From contig NZ_CP045096.1 in assembly GCF_009184865.1 (NCBI RefSeq), positions 7,316,001 through 7,380,000 of the forward strand: a stretch of DNA of 64,000 nt. Reading direction: 5' to 3'. The position numbers and the translations under genes were made by a program. Shown here piece after piece: positions 8,966 through 18,800 of this stretch. The notes below the pieces were generated by a model that saw nothing but the letters and a program-made list of their open reading frames with translations, was not told where the DNA came from and did not search any database. The stretch comes from Streptomyces phaeolivaceus (GTDB lineage: Bacteria > Actinomycetota > Actinomycetes > Streptomycetales > Streptomycetaceae). The stretch's first letter is position 1; each line of letters opens with the position of its first letter.

Positions 8966-9994
8966 TCAGCCGAGGTGAGGCAGCACCTCGGCACCGAGTC
9001 GCCGTACGTTCTCCTCCGTCGCCGCCAGATCGCCGGAGCCCTCGACGAGCAGGGCGAAGCGGGAGATGCCCGTCCGCTCGCTGGTGGCCGCGAGCCGGTC
9101 GGCGCACAGCCGGGGCGTCCCCACCGGGTGCAGACCGCAGAGCAGTTCGGTGTACGCCAGCGGGTCGCGCATGGCGCGGGTGCGGCCGTCGACGGTCACA
9201 TGGGCGTCGAGGCCCTGCTTCAGCCAGCCAGGCATCGCCTTGGTGAGCGCCTCCACGGCGTCGGTGCGCCGGTCCGCGATCTGGCAGACGCCCGCCGAGA
9301 CATGGGCCGCGCCGGAGATCTCCTCCGGCGAACGGCCCGCCGCGCGGGCGCACTTGCGCCACAGCGCCACCATCTCGGCCTTCTCCTCGTCCCCGACGTG
9401 CATCCCGAGGAGCATCGACAGCCCGCGCTCGGCGGCCAGCCGTACGCTCGCCGGTGAGGTGCAGGCGACGACCACCTCGGGTCCGGGCGTCTCGTCCAGG
9501 TCCTCGGCGGGCCTGGGGACGACGGGGACCTCACGGAAGCTGAATCGTTCCCCCGACGCCGACACCGAGGGCTCGCGCAGCCAGCGCACCAGCAGATCGA
9601 GTGATTCCGGGAACCCCTTCTCGTACGCGTCGAGTCCGGCGCCGAAGACCTCCAGATCGACCCAGGGGCCACCGCGCCCGACGCCCAGCGAGAAGCGTCC
9701 GCCGGAGGTCACGTGCAGCAGGGCGGCCTGTTCGCCCAGGGCCACGGGATGGACGGTCGGCAGCACGCTGACCGCCGTGCCGACGCGGATGCGCCGGGTG
9801 CGTCCCAGCAGTAACGCGGCGAGGGTGATCGCCGACGGGCAGGTGCCGTACGGCACGAAATGGTGCTCGGCCAGCCAGACCGCGTCCAGACCGGCCTCGT
9901 CGGCCACTTCCGCCGTCCGTACCGCCCGGTGGAGCGCCTCCCCCTGGCCCTGGCCGGGGAACTGGGCGCCCAGTACAAATGTTCCTACGTGCAT
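8966..9994 (-). CDS. Luciferase-like (LLM class) flavin-dependent oxidoreductase
   Basis: A 342-residue TIM-barrel protein of the bacterial luciferase superfamily. The signature is N-terminal: MHVGTFVLGAQFPGQ, AEVADEAGLDAVWLAEHHF, TRRIRVGTAVSVLPTVHPV, then GRFSLGVGRGGPWVDLEVFG. These enzymes use reduced FMN (sometimes F420) for monooxygenation; the substrate cannot be predicted. It is monocistronic, divergent from the zinc-motif gene at 10216. The ATG start at 9994 fits the family. Confidence 0.9.
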   Translation of the reverse strand: MHVGTFVLGAQFPGQGQGEALHRAVRTAEVADEAGLDAVWLAEHHFVPYGTCPSAITLAALLLGRTRRIRVGTAVSVLPTVHPVALGEQAALLHVTSGGRFSLGVGRGGPWVDLEVFGAGLDAYEKGFPESLDLLVRWLREPSVSASGERFSFREVPVVPRPAEDLDETPGPEVVVACTSPASVRLAAERGLSMLLGMHVGDEEKAEMVALWRKCARAAGRSPEEISGAAHVSAGVCQIADRRTDAVEALTKAMPGWLKQGLDAHVTVDGRTRAMRDPLAYTELLCGLHPVGTPRLCADRLAATSERTGISRFALLVEGSGDLAATEENVRRLGAEVLPHLG

Positions 9995-10215
9995 CGCTCT
10001 TCCTGCTTCCTCGGCTCCGACTCAGGAGCTCCCCCACCGGCATAACCGCACGACACGTGCCGAAGTCACGGCCTGGCGGCGAGATTTGCGGATTGTCTGC
10101 AGAATGCGCCGAGCGGTGGGCGATCTGAGCCGATTGATGACGTACGCGTACCCCCGCCGGGCCCGCGTAGGCTGGACGCGAACCCTGCTCCCTGTATAGC
10201 CCCGTGAGGTGTCCC

Positions 10216-10557
10216 GTGTCCCCGCGTCGCAACCGCCCCAAGGGTGATGGTTCGTCGGGTCCGTCAGGCCGCAGTGCGGAGGAGGACCGGTCGGACCGGT
10301 ACGGCGGCTGGCAGACCAGCGAGCCCTGGCAGGGCGAGGAGTGGAGTGTGCGGCATGTGGCGGGCGCGAGCGCGGCGGGCAAGACCTATCGCTGCCCCGG
10401 CTGCGACCAGATGATCGCCTCCGGGGTGCCGCATGTCGTCGCCTGGCCCGAGCACTCGGGCGTCGACGAGCGCCGGCACTGGCACAAGGCCTGCTGGAAC
10501 GCGAAGGACCGCCGCACCTCGCGGGTGCAGCGGTCCCGTAACGCGCCGAGGTTCTGA
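10216..10557 (+). CDS. Small basic protein with a CxxC...HxxxC zinc motif
   Basis: A 113-residue protein. Residues 1-45 are basic and disordered (SPRRNRPKGDGSSG). The core has YRCPGCDQMIASGVPHVVAW and then RRHWHKACW: two Cys of CxxC, a His and a His-x-x-x-Cys that could bind zinc, as in HNH or zinc-ribbon folds. The C-terminus is again basic. GTG at 10216 is chosen because GTGAGGT sits 7 nt before it; an in-frame GTG at 10204 overlaps that site. Databases often label this family ATP/GTP-binding, but no P-loop is visible. A nucleic-acid role is plausible but not shown. Confidence 0.8.
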   Translation: MSPRRNRPKGDGSSGPSGRSAEEDRSDRYGGWQTSEPWQGEEWSVRHVAGASAAGKTYRCPGCDQMIASGVPHVVAWPEHSGVDERRHWHKACWNAKDRRTSRVQRSRNAPRF

Positions 10558-10592
10558 ACCCCGAGGCTCGCGCCCTCATACGGTCCTCGCGC

Positions 10593-11459
10593 TCACACGT
10601 CCCGCTGCTCCAGCAGCGCGTACGCGCCGACGAACGCCGCCGCCACCAGTCCGAGCATGATCCACAGCGGGTCCCAGCCGGACGGGCCGGACTGGCTGAT
10701 CTCCGCGCCGTAGAAGACGCTGAGCTGGCTCGGGATCGAGTACTCCAGCAGGAACTCCTGCACGTCCTTCAGCGACTCCGAGAACATGAAGATCGCCATG
10801 ACCAGCGGGGCGAGGAAGACGCCGAGCATGATGGTGATCGCGCCCGCCGAGTGCCGGATCAGCGAGCCCATCAACAGCGACAGCAGCCCGAACAGCGCGA
10901 GGAACAGGCTCACGCCCACCGTGGCCTTGAACCACTCCTCGCCGTCGGGGCTCGCGGCGCCGTTGCCCTCCAGGATCGCCACCTGGGCGAAGCCGACGAA
11001 CGCGGTGGTGACCAGGGTGACCGTGAAGGTGAGCGCGAAGAACACGATCGCCTTCGCGAGCAGCACCCGGCCACGGCTCGGGCACGCGGTCATCGTGGTC
11101 CGGATCATGCCGGTGCCGTACTCGGACGCGGTGGTCAGCACGCCGAGCGTGATGACGCAGACGCTGCCGATCATCAGCCCGAACAGACCGAGGCCCAGCG
11201 GGGACTCGCCCTCCAGGTTCATGTCGGTCGAGGAGGCGATCAGGGCGAAGAGCAGACCGAGGCCGATCACCAGGACGACGAAGACACCCAGCGTCCACAC
11301 CGTCGAGCGCACCGACTTGATCTTCGTCCACTCGGAACTGATCGCGTTCCCCAGATGCGTGCGCACCACCGGGATCGGCGAGGTGTACGAAGTGCCCGGC
11401 GCGCCCTGCCAGTCGGGGGCGGGCGGCTGCTGGGTGAGGGGCGGCTGGGGCGTGCTCAT
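10593..11459 (-). CDS. ABC-2 type transporter permease
   Basis: A 288-residue membrane protein with a Pro/Gln-rich cytoplasmic N-terminus followed by six hydrophobic segments. The N-terminal cytoplasmic motif NAISSEWTKIKSVRSTVWTL is typical of ABC-2 permeases partnered with CcmA/DrrA-type ATPases. Its ATG overlaps the TGA of the ATPase (ATGA), so the two form one operon and probably one exporter. The substrate is unknown. A second permease for this system is probably the broken gene at 12784-13083. Confidence 0.92.
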   Translation of the reverse strand: MSTPQPPLTQQPPAPDWQGAPGTSYTSPIPVVRTHLGNAISSEWTKIKSVRSTVWTLGVFVVLVIGLGLLFALIASSTDMNLEGESPLGLGLFGLMIGSVCVITLGVLTTASEYGTGMIRTTMTACPSRGRVLLAKAIVFFALTFTVTLVTTAFVGFAQVAILEGNGAASPDGEEWFKATVGVSLFLALFGLLSLLMGSLIRHSAGAITIMLGVFLAPLVMAIFMFSESLKDVQEFLLEYSIPSQLSVFYGAEISQSGPSGWDPLWIMLGLVAAAFVGAYALLEQRDV

Positions 11460-12628
11460 CGGGCGTCCTCGGACTTCGTCAGGTCGGCGGCGGGCGCGGC
11501 GGCCGGTGCCGGGGCAGGCGCGGCGGGAGGCTGCGCGGGGGCCCCGGGCGCGGCCTGGGCGTACGGGTTCGGCTGGCCCTGCGGCGCGTACGGCGGGCCG
11601 CCGTGCTGCGGGGCGGGCGGGGCGTACCAGCCCGGCTGGCCCTGTCCGGGCACCGGCATGGGCGGCTGCGCGCCGGGCGGCAGGGGCGGCTGGAGACCGG
11701 CCTTCTGGTCGGCCGTGGAGCGGTAGTCGACGGCGTTCTGCGTCATCCGCATGTACGCCTCCTCCAGCGAGGCCTGGTGCGGCGACAGCTCCCACAGCCG
11801 TACGTCGGCGCCGTGCGCGAGATCGCTGATCCGGGGGAGCGGCAGGCCCATGACACGCAGCGCCCCGTCCTGCTCGGGCAGCACCTGGCCGCCCGCCTCG
11901 GTCAGCGCGGCCGTCAGCTTCTCGCGCTGCTGCGGCTCGGTGTCCGGGGTCCGTACGCGCGCGAAGTCGGCCGAGTTCGCCGAGATGAAGTCCTTGATGC
12001 TCATGTCGGAGAGCAGCTGCCCGCGCCCGATCACGATGAGATGGTCGGCGGTCAGCGCCATCTCGCTCATCAGGTGCGAGGAGACGAAGACCGTACGGCC
12101 CTCGGCGGCCAGCGCCTTCATCAGATTGCGGACCCAGAGGATGCCCTCGGGGTCGAGACCGTTGACCGGCTCGTCGAAGAGCAGCACCTGCGGGTCGCCG
12201 AGCAGGGCGGCGGCGATGCCGAGCCGCTGGCCCATGCCGAGCGAGAAGCCCTTGGAGCGCTTCCTCGCCACGTCCTGGAGCCCGACGACACCGAGCACCT
12301 CGTCCACCCGGCGGGCCGGGATGCCCGACAGCTGGGCCAGGGAGAGCAGATGGTTGCGGGCGTGCCGGCCGCCGTGCACCGCCTTGGCGTCGAGCAGCGC
12401 ACCCACCTGGCGCGCGGCGTTCGGCAGCTTGCGGTACGGATAGCCGCCGATCGTCACCTGCCCGGAGGTCGGGTTGTCCAGGCCGAGGATCATGCGCATC
12501 GTCGTCGACTTGCCCGAGCCGTTGGGCCCGAGGAAGCCGGTGACGGCCCCCGGCCGCACCTGGAAGGAAAGGTTGTACACGGCCGTCTTGGCGCCGTAGC
12601 GCTTCGTCAGGCCGACTGCCTCGATCAT
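11456..12628 (-). CDS. ABC transporter ATP-binding protein with Pro/Ala-rich tail
   Basis: A 390-residue ATPase of the DrrA/CcmA type. Walker A is GFLGPNGSGKST, the signature is FSLGMGQRLGIAAALL, Walker B is VLLFDEPVNGLDPEG, and the switch His is in VFVSSHLMSE. After the ATPase core (about 300 residues) there is a 75-residue low-complexity tail rich in Pro, Ala and Gln, unusual for the family; the partner permease starts with a similar Pro/Gln stretch. The start ATG at 12628 gives MIEAVGLTKRYG. Confidence 0.94.
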   Translation of the reverse strand: MIEAVGLTKRYGAKTAVYNLSFQVRPGAVTGFLGPNGSGKSTTMRMILGLDNPTSGQVTIGGYPYRKLPNAARQVGALLDAKAVHGGRHARNHLLSLAQLSGIPARRVDEVLGVVGLQDVARKRSKGFSLGMGQRLGIAAALLGDPQVLLFDEPVNGLDPEGILWVRNLMKALAAEGRTVFVSSHLMSEMALTADHLIVIGRGQLLSDMSIKDFISANSADFARVRTPDTEPQQREKLTAALTEAGGQVLPEQDGALRVMGLPLPRISDLAHGADVRLWELSPHQASLEEAYMRMTQNAVDYRSTADQKAGLQPPLPPGAQPPMPVPGQGQPGWYAPPAPQHGGPPYAPQGQPNPYAQAAPGAPAQPPAAPAPAPAAAPAADLTKSEDAR

Positions 12629-12783
12629 GCTCCGCAACCCATCGAACGGTTCGGGACGTCTGAGACGTCCGACGACGTCGGGGCGCACGCCCCCGTAAGG
12701 ATTAGGAGCTTAGTCGGGCGTTGACGGTTCCGGCCAAGAGGAAGTAAAACCACGCAGGTCACGGCGAGGTCGGCTTGGCATGC

Positions 12784-13083
12784 TCACGCGTCCCGTCTTT
12801 TCAGCATCAGATAGCCGCCGAGCAGGGCCGCCGCCACCCACAGCGCCATGACGGCGAGGCCGCCCCAGGGCCCGTACGGGGTGTCGTCGTCCACCGGGGT
12901 GACCACCTGCATGATCCTGCTGCCCGCCTGGTCGGGCAGATAGCGGCCGACCTTCTCGGTGGCGCCGACATTGCCCAGGATGTTGGAGATCAGGAAGAAG
13001 AACGGCATCAGGATGCCGAGCGACAGCATCGGGCTGCGCAGCATCGCCGCGACGCCCATCGAGAACATCGCGATGAGGGTCAT
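12784..13083 (-). pseudogene. C-terminal half of an ABC-2 permease, cut by an IS element
   Basis: The reading frame encodes about 100 residues ending WVAAALLGGYLMLKRRDA, the typical last helix and tail of an ABC-2 permease. It starts inside a transmembrane segment (TLIAMFSMGVAAMLRSPMLSLG). The N-terminal ~150 residues expected for the family are missing. The break coincides with the right end of the TnpB element, and no N-terminal half is found on the element's other side, so part of the gene was also deleted. A short chimeric frame from GTG 13098 adds five IS-derived codons and might still be translated. Confidence 0.8.
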
Positions 13084-13093
13084 TTGAAGTTCT

Positions 13094-13118
13094 CTCACGG
13101 CTGTACTGCAGCCGGGAG
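13094..13118 (-). ncRNA. Right-end hairpin and likely end of the TnpB omega-RNA scaffold
   Basis: The stem CTCaCGGCTG pairs with CAGCCGgGAG around the 5-nt loop TACTG (13104-13108), with one mismatch. It lies 9 nt past the tnpB stop. In characterised IS605 elements the omega (re)RNA is transcribed from the 3' end of tnpB through the right-end hairpin, and the guide is the next ~16 nt of flanking DNA. Here that flank is permease coding sequence below 13084. This assignment is inferred from position. Confidence 0.5.
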
Positions 13119-13126
13119 ATTCCTGC

Positions 13127-14407
13127 TTACCTCGCGGTAGCGGGCTTGACGCGCTTGGCGCGCCTGACGACTGCCCTCCCGGCAGCCGGGACGAGCGCGA
13201 GGCCCGTCCGGTACAGGTGCAGGATGTTCCGGGCCGCGTTGTGGTCGGCGTTGCCCGACCAGCCGCAGTCCGGGTTCTTGCACACGAAAACGGCCTGGGA
13301 CTCCCGGTTTCCGGGCGTGGTGAAGCCGCATGCCGAGCAGCGCCGGGAGGTGTTGGGGGCGGGGACCTTGACCAGGGTGCCGCCGAGTCGGGCGGTCTTG
13401 TAGGCCAGCATGGTGACGGTGCGGCCCCATGCCTCCTGGCTGATGGAGCGGTTCAGCCCGGACTTCTGGGCGACGTTCTTCCCTGGCGCTTCAACCGTTC
13501 CCTTGGCGGACTTGACCATGTTCGTGATGGTGAGCGCTTCGACGACGACGGTGCCGTACGTGCGAGCGACAGCGGTGGTCGTCTTGTGCTGCCAGTCCAG
13601 GGCCCGACGCTTGGCTTTCGCGCGCAGTCCCGCGATCTGGTCGTAGGTGTGGTGCAGTCGGCGGCTGGTGCGCTCGCCGGGCCTGCGTTGCTGATTACGC
13701 TGCGCGGCGCGCCGCTCCAGGTGTAGAAGCCTGGCCTTCTCCTCGCCGGTCAGCCATTCGCCGTGCTCGAATGTTTTGCCGTCCGAGAGGGCGACGGGCA
13801 CGGTGACGCCTACGTCGATGCCGACGTCCGGCCCTTGGTGGAGCTTGGGCTTGACCTGAAGGGTCTGGACACGGAAGGCGATGTGCCAGCCGAGCACGTC
13901 CTTGATCAGCCGTGCCCCGGTGACCCGGTTCTCCGCGTTGGCGTGCTTGCCCACGGGCAGGTCCTTGGTCCACCGGAACCGGACCCGGCCCACCTTGGGA
14001 ATGTTGACCATGCCCCAGCGGCGGTGCACGCGGGTCATGTTCAGGTCTCTGCCCTGCGGGATGTCCACGGACATCACCGTGCGGAGGCGGCCCTTGAAGT
14101 TCGGGGCGTCGGCGCGGCCTTCCCAGCAGTTCTTCCACGCCTGGACGTACGTTTTGAGTACCGCTTGCGCGGCCTGGGCGGGCAGGGCGGCCAGGAAGTC
14201 GATGTCCTGGCGGGCTTGCCGGATCGCGGCGTCCGCGTTCGCGAGTGTCCGCTTCTCCTTCGGCATCATCTGCCACCACGCGTGCAGCAGGTTCCACATC
14301 GTGCGGGCCGAGTGGGCCTGGTCATCTGCTGCGCGAACTCCGGCAGGAGACAGCGCAAGCCGGGCGCGGTGCCCGAACTGTCGCTTGACCAGGGTGCCTT
14401 GAGTCAC
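13127..14407 (-). CDS. tnpB: RNA-guided endonuclease TnpB
   Basis: A 426-residue TnpB of the IS605/IS1341 group, apparently intact. RuvC residues are all present: Asp198 in GIDVGVTVPVAL, Glu290 in VVVEALTITNM, and Asp388 in GNADHNAARNI. The zinc finger has Cys357/Cys360 (CSAC) and Cys376/Cys381 (CKNPDC). The N-terminal REC/wedge region starts with the typical VKRQFGHRARLALSPAG. Such proteins cut DNA matching the guide RNA next to a TAM and help retain the element. The start is GTG with no strong ribosome site. Confidence 0.93.
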   Translation of the reverse strand: MTQGTLVKRQFGHRARLALSPAGVRAADDQAHSARTMWNLLHAWWQMMPKEKRTLANADAAIRQARQDIDFLAALPAQAAQAVLKTYVQAWKNCWEGRADAPNFKGRLRTVMSVDIPQGRDLNMTRVHRRWGMVNIPKVGRVRFRWTKDLPVGKHANAENRVTGARLIKDVLGWHIAFRVQTLQVKPKLHQGPDVGIDVGVTVPVALSDGKTFEHGEWLTGEEKARLLHLERRAAQRNQQRRPGERTSRRLHHTYDQIAGLRAKAKRRALDWQHKTTTAVARTYGTVVVEALTITNMVKSAKGTVEAPGKNVAQKSGLNRSISQEAWGRTVTMLAYKTARLGGTLVKVPAPNTSRRCSACGFTTPGNRESQAVFVCKNPDCGWSGNADHNAARNILHLYRTGLALVPAAGRAVVRRAKRVKPATAR

Positions 14408-14423
14408 AACTCGGAACCTAGCA

Positions 14424-14452
14424 GTGGTTCACATCACCACACTGAAACCCAC
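14424..14452. repeat. Left-end subterminal hairpin of the TnpB element
   Basis: GTGGTTCA (14424-14431) pairs with TGAAACCCAC (14443-14452) with one bulged base, 17 nt before the tnpB start. This imperfect hairpin is the kind of structure recognised by Y1 transposases at left ends. Confidence 0.5.
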
Positions 14453-14465
14453 AGTCGAATGTCGA

Positions 14466-14481
14466 AACATGACACCATGTT
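14466..14481. repeat. Second hairpin near the left end
   Basis: AACATG (14466-14471) and CATGTT (14476-14481) form a perfect 6-bp stem with loop ACAC. It lies just outside the first hairpin and may mark the element's left boundary. The segment around 14470-14530 is more AT-rich than its neighbours. Confidence 0.45.
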
Positions 14482-14599
14482 GTCCGCAAAGTGCGTGTTT
14501 GCTCTCTTTCTTGCCGGTTTTATGTCTCAAGGTAGGAGCGGGCCCGAAGCTGCGCGCCGAGCCGAGGACGGCGAAGGTGCCTGCCCCCGGCAGACCGAA

Positions 14600-14630
14600 G
14601 GCCCGCGCCTCCGAAGGGAAGACGCGGGCC
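14600..14630. terminator. Terminator hairpin of filP
   Basis: GGCCCGCG (14600-14607) and CGCGGGCC (14623-14630) form an 8-bp perfect stem with a 15-nt loop, 39 nt past the filP stop. Confidence 0.7.
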
Positions 14631-14669
14631 CAGGTTGGCCATTTCGGCCGGTGCCGTCAGACGACCGTG

Positions 14670-15608
14670 TTACCGGGACTGCTGGGCCGGGACGCCGCGG
14701 GAGATGGGCTCGTCGTCGGTGACGGGCGTGCCCGCCGCGGCGACGGCCGCACCCGTGAGGGTCGCCAGCATCTCGCGCACGTTGGTGAGCTGCGCGTTGA
14801 TCGAGTCGCGGCGGTTGGTGAGCGCCGCCAGCTCGCGCTCGGATTCCGAACGGATCCGGTCCGCCTTGGCGTTCGCGTCCGCGACGATGTCCTCGGCCTG
14901 CCGCTGCGCGGTCTCCACCGTCTGGCGGGCGCGGCGCTCGGCGTCGGTGCGCAGCTTCTCGGCCTCCAGCCGGAGCTGCTCCGCGCGGTGCTCGATCTCC
15001 GCGAGACGCTTCTCGGCCTTCTGCTGACGCGACGCCAGGTCGCGCTCGGACTGCTCGCGGCGCTTGGCGAGGTTCGTCTCGAAGTCGGCGGCGGCCTGCG
15101 CGGCCTTCGCACGGGTCTCCTCGAAGAGGGCGTCCGCCTCCTCGCGCTTGGACTGCGCGTCCTTCTGCGCCTCGGCACGCAGCTGGGACGCGTCGCTCTT
15201 GGCCTTCTCGACGATCCGGACGCCCTCGTCCTCGGCCTTGGCCTTGCGCTCCGCGGCGAAGGACTCGGCGTCGTTGCGCACCTGCTGGGCCGCCGACTCG
15301 GCGAGGTCGCGGTGCTGCTCGGCGGCGCGCCGGGCCTCCTCGCGCAGGTCCTTCGCCTCCTCCTCGGCGAGGCGGAGGATCTTCTCGACGCGCGCGCCGA
15401 GACCCGCGTACGACGGCTCGGCGTCGGTCACGGCGGCCTGGGCGTTCTGCGTTTCGAGGTGGAGCTCCTCGATGCGCTTTTCCAGAGCGGTGATGCGGGC
15501 GAGAGCGGAGTCACGGTCGGAGACGAGCTTGGAGATACGTTCGTCCACCTGAGCGCGGTCGTATCCACGCCGCACAAGCTCGAAGCCGTAGGGGGAAGTG
15601 TCGCTCAT
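14670..15608 (-). CDS. filP: FilP, intermediate-filament-like coiled-coil protein
   Basis: A 312-residue almost wholly helical protein. The N-terminus MSDTSPYGFELVRRGYDRAQVDERI is the DivIVA-like start of FilP. A long coiled coil follows (EKRIEELHLE..., repeated EARRAAEQ and RKAKAEDEGV blocks), then a stutter and a second coiled coil ending with NAQLTNVREMLATL. FilP forms cytoskeletal networks that support hyphal tips and interacts with DivIVA and Scy in Streptomyces. The length matches the known ~310 residues. It shares strand and neighbourhood with scy, separated by 256 bp with a hairpin after scy, so filP probably has its own promoter. Confidence 0.97.
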   Translation of the reverse strand: MSDTSPYGFELVRRGYDRAQVDERISKLVSDRDSALARITALEKRIEELHLETQNAQAAVTDAEPSYAGLGARVEKILRLAEEEAKDLREEARRAAEQHRDLAESAAQQVRNDAESFAAERKAKAEDEGVRIVEKAKSDASQLRAEAQKDAQSKREEADALFEETRAKAAQAAADFETNLAKRREQSERDLASRQQKAEKRLAEIEHRAEQLRLEAEKLRTDAERRARQTVETAQRQAEDIVADANAKADRIRSESERELAALTNRRDSINAQLTNVREMLATLTGAAVAAAGTPVTDDEPISRGVPAQQSR

Positions 15609-15821
15609 GGGGTTCCTGTCGAATGAGACCGGTGAGGTGATAGGTGGAATCCTAGGGGGCGAAGCGGCGTGTCATCGAGCAGATGCACGTTTGATCTGGA
15701 GAATGACACCCCTTTTGAGTGGCCGACCATCGGAATACTTGCCAGAAACTTTGCGTAAAGGCCCTGAAAGCACAGACGGCACAGATGACAAGCACAGAAC
15801 GAGCACAAAATGGTGTCCGTA

Positions 15822-15862
15822 GTGCCAGGGGCCGCAGGAAGATACCCGCAACACCCCGGCAC
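15822..15862. terminator. Hairpin directly after scy
   Basis: GTGCCAGGGG (15822-15831) pairs with CCCCGGCAC (15854-15862) with one bulged A. It lies 2 nt beyond the scy stop codon on the minus strand and probably ends or attenuates scy transcription before filP. Confidence 0.5.
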
Positions 15863-15864
15863 CG

Positions 15865-18800
15865 CTAGCCGTCTGACGACTTGCCACCCGAACGGGTCGC
15901 ACCCGCCGCGGCACCCGTCTTGACTCCACCGTCCTTGCCGCTCGACGGGGCCTCAAAAGACTCCAACGCCACCAGGACGTCCTGGACACGGGAAATCTCC
16001 GCATTGATGTCCTCGCGGCGGCGGACCAGCACCTCCAGCTCGCGCTTGCCCTCCTCGACCGTACGGCGGGCCTCGCGGATCGCCTCGGCCTTCAGCTCCT
16101 CGGCCTCACGGACGAGCGTGGACTTCTTCTGCTCGGCCTCCTTCAGGAGACCCTCCGCCTTCTTCACCGCGGCGATACGGACCTTGCCCGCCTCGGAGTT
16201 GGCCTCGGAAACGATCTCCTTGGCCTTGCTCGTCGCCTTCTCCAACTGCTCCTCGGCGGCCTTGATGAGCGCGTCACAGCGGTCGCCGGTGGATTTCATC
16301 GTCTCGGCGGCCTCACGACGGGCCCGGGTGTGCAGCGCCTCGATCTCCGCGGTGATCCGGTCCCGCAGCTCCTCGGCCCGCTCCCTTATGGCGGTCGCGT
16401 CCCGGCGCGCCCCGATCAGCAGCTCGTCGGCGTCCGTACGGGCCCGCTCCACCGTGGAGTTGCCCTCCACCGTCGCCTCGGAGACCAGCCGGTCGGCCTC
16501 CTTGCGGGCCGCGCCCACCATGGAGTCGGCCTGTCCCTCGGCGTCCGCGGTGGTCTGCAGGGCCTGCGTCTGCGCCTCGGTGAGCAGCTTGTCGGCCTCG
16601 GCCGCCGTCTCCGAGATGAGTTTGTCGACCTGCTCGGCGGCCTCGGAGCGCCGTTTGTTGGCGTCCTTGCGGGCCCCGTCGAGGGTGTTGTCGGCCTCCT
16701 CGCGGGCATGCGCCATGAGCCGGTCGGCCTCCGCCTCCGCGGCGGCCCGCGCCCGCTCGGCGTCGGCCCGTACCCGATCGGCGTGCTGCTGCGCCGAGCC
16801 CACCGTCTCGGCGGCCTCGGCCCGCAGCCGCTCGGCCTCGCCGGTGGCCTCGCCGACCAGCCGGTCCGCCTTGGCGACGGACTCGGCCCGGACCCGCTCG
16901 GCCTCCTCGTTGGTCTCCCGCGTCAGCCGCTCCGCCTCGGCCGTCACCTCGGTGATCAGGATGTCGGCCTGGGTGGCCGCGTCCGAACGGATGCGGTTGG
17001 CGTCGTCCCGGGCCTCCGCCCGGGTGCGCGAGGCGTCCTGGTCGGCCCGCGCGACGGTGTCCGAGGCCTCGGTACGGACCCGCTGGGCGTGCTCGGAGGC
17101 GTCGCCCCGGATGCGCTCCGCCTCGGCGATGGCCTCCGCGACCGTCCGCTCGGCGAGCGACTTGGCGGCGTCCGTCTCGTCCCGGGCCTCGCGGCGCACC
17201 CGGTTGGCGTCCTCGGTGGCCCGCTCCCGCTCCGCGTAGGCGTCGGCGCGGACCCGGTCGGACTCCTCCTCGGCCTCCCGGCGCATCCGGTCCGCCACAT
17301 GCTCGGCCGTGTTGCGCAGCCCGGAGATCTCCTCCTGGGCCTGCTCGTGCAGCCCGGCGACGGAGTCCCGCACCTGCTGGGCGTGGAGTTCGGCCGCCGA
17401 CACCATCTCGCCGGCCCGCCGCTCGGCCTCCTCGACCAGCCGTACGGCCTCGGTCTGGGCCTCCTCCACGCGTTTGCGCGCCGAGGCCAGCAGCTCCTCG
17501 CTCTGCTCGCGGGCCCGCCGCCGCTCCTGGTCGGCCTCCTGCCGGGCGGAACCGAGAAGCTCCTCGGCCTCGCGGCGGCGCCGGGCGGCCTCCTCCTGCG
17601 CGGCGGCCAGCGTCTCCGAGGCCTCCGTGCCGAGCCGCTCGGCCGCGGCCTGCGCCTCCGCCCGTACCCGGTCGGCGGTGTCCTGCGCCTCGGACTTCAG
17701 CCGCTCCGCCTCGGCCGCGGCGTCCGACCGCAGCCGTACGGCGATGGCCTCGCCCTCGGCGCGGGACGCGGACGCGTCGGCCGCGGCCTCGTCGCGCAGC
17801 CGTTCGATCTCCGCCTCGACCTGCGCCTGGAGTGTACGGATGCGCTCGGCGGTCTCGGAGCGCAGCCGGTCGCTCTCCTCGCCGGCCTCGCGGCGGATCC
17901 GCTCGGCCTCGGCGCGGGCGTCGGTGAGCGCCTCCTCGGCGGAGGACAGCCGGGACTCGGCCTCGGTGTGCAGCCGGGTCAGCTCGTCGGCCGCCTCGGC
18001 CTTGCGGGCCTCGACCCCGCGCTCGGTCTCCTCGCGCAGCTCCTGGGCGGCGCGCTCGGCCTCGGCCTTCAGCTCCTCGGTCTGCTCGGCGGCCTCGGCG
18101 CGATACCGCTCGGCCTCCTTGCGGGTGCGCTCCAGCGTCTCCTCGGCCTGGCGGCGCAGCGTGGACGCGCGTTCGATGGCCTCGGTGCGGACCTTCTCGC
18201 TGTCCGCGGTGGCCGTCTGCCGCAGCTCGTCGGCGTCCGTGCGGGCCTTGGCGAGCAGCTCCTCGGCGGTCTTGGCCGCCTCCTCGATCTGTTGGACGGC
18301 CTCGCGCCGGGCCTCGGAACGGATCCGCTCGCCCTCGGCGACCGCGTCGGAACGCAGCTGCTCGGCCTCGCCGCGCAGCCGGCGCGCCTCCTCCTGCAGC
18401 TCGACCGTCTTGGCGCGGTACTCCTCGGTGTCGTCCTTCGCCGTGCCCTTGAGCTGCTCGGCGAGGTCGTGCGCCTCGGCGCGCAGCCGGTCGGACTCCG
18501 CCTCGGCCTCCGCGCGGATGCGCTCGGCCTCCTCTACGGCGGCCTTGGTGGTGTTCCGGGCCTCCTCGGACGCCTTGTTCAGCACGTCCTCGGCGGTCTT
18601 GGCGGTCTTCGCGAGCTGGGAGGCGGACTCCTCCGCGGTGATCGAGCGGGCCTTCTCGGAGGCCTCGGCGACGATCTTCTCGGCCTCGGCGCGCGCGTCC
18701 GCGACGACTTCCTCGGCGGACGCCTTGGTGGCCTCGGCCTCCTTCGTGGCCTCCTCGACCAGCCGGGCGACCTGCTCCTTCGCCGTACGGGTGCGCTGCT

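Larger units (their letters stand above)
13084..14481 (-). mobile_element. IS200/IS605-type element carrying only tnpB
   Basis: The element consists of a tnpB gene flanked by subterminal hairpins: one beyond the tnpB stop (13094-13118) and two before its start (14424-14452 and 14466-14481). No tnpA (Y1 transposase) is present, so it is a TnpB-only (IS1341-like) element needing TnpA in trans to move. It has no terminal inverted repeats or target duplication, as expected for single-strand transposons. The 3' boundary is taken near GAACTTCAA, where the permease frame resumes; the 5' boundary is approximate. Confidence 0.72.

Noticed and set aside
14466..14481. A second mobile element (tnpA) upstream of tnpB
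   Set aside because: No Y1 transposase frame (HUH motif) is present between 14408 and 14669.
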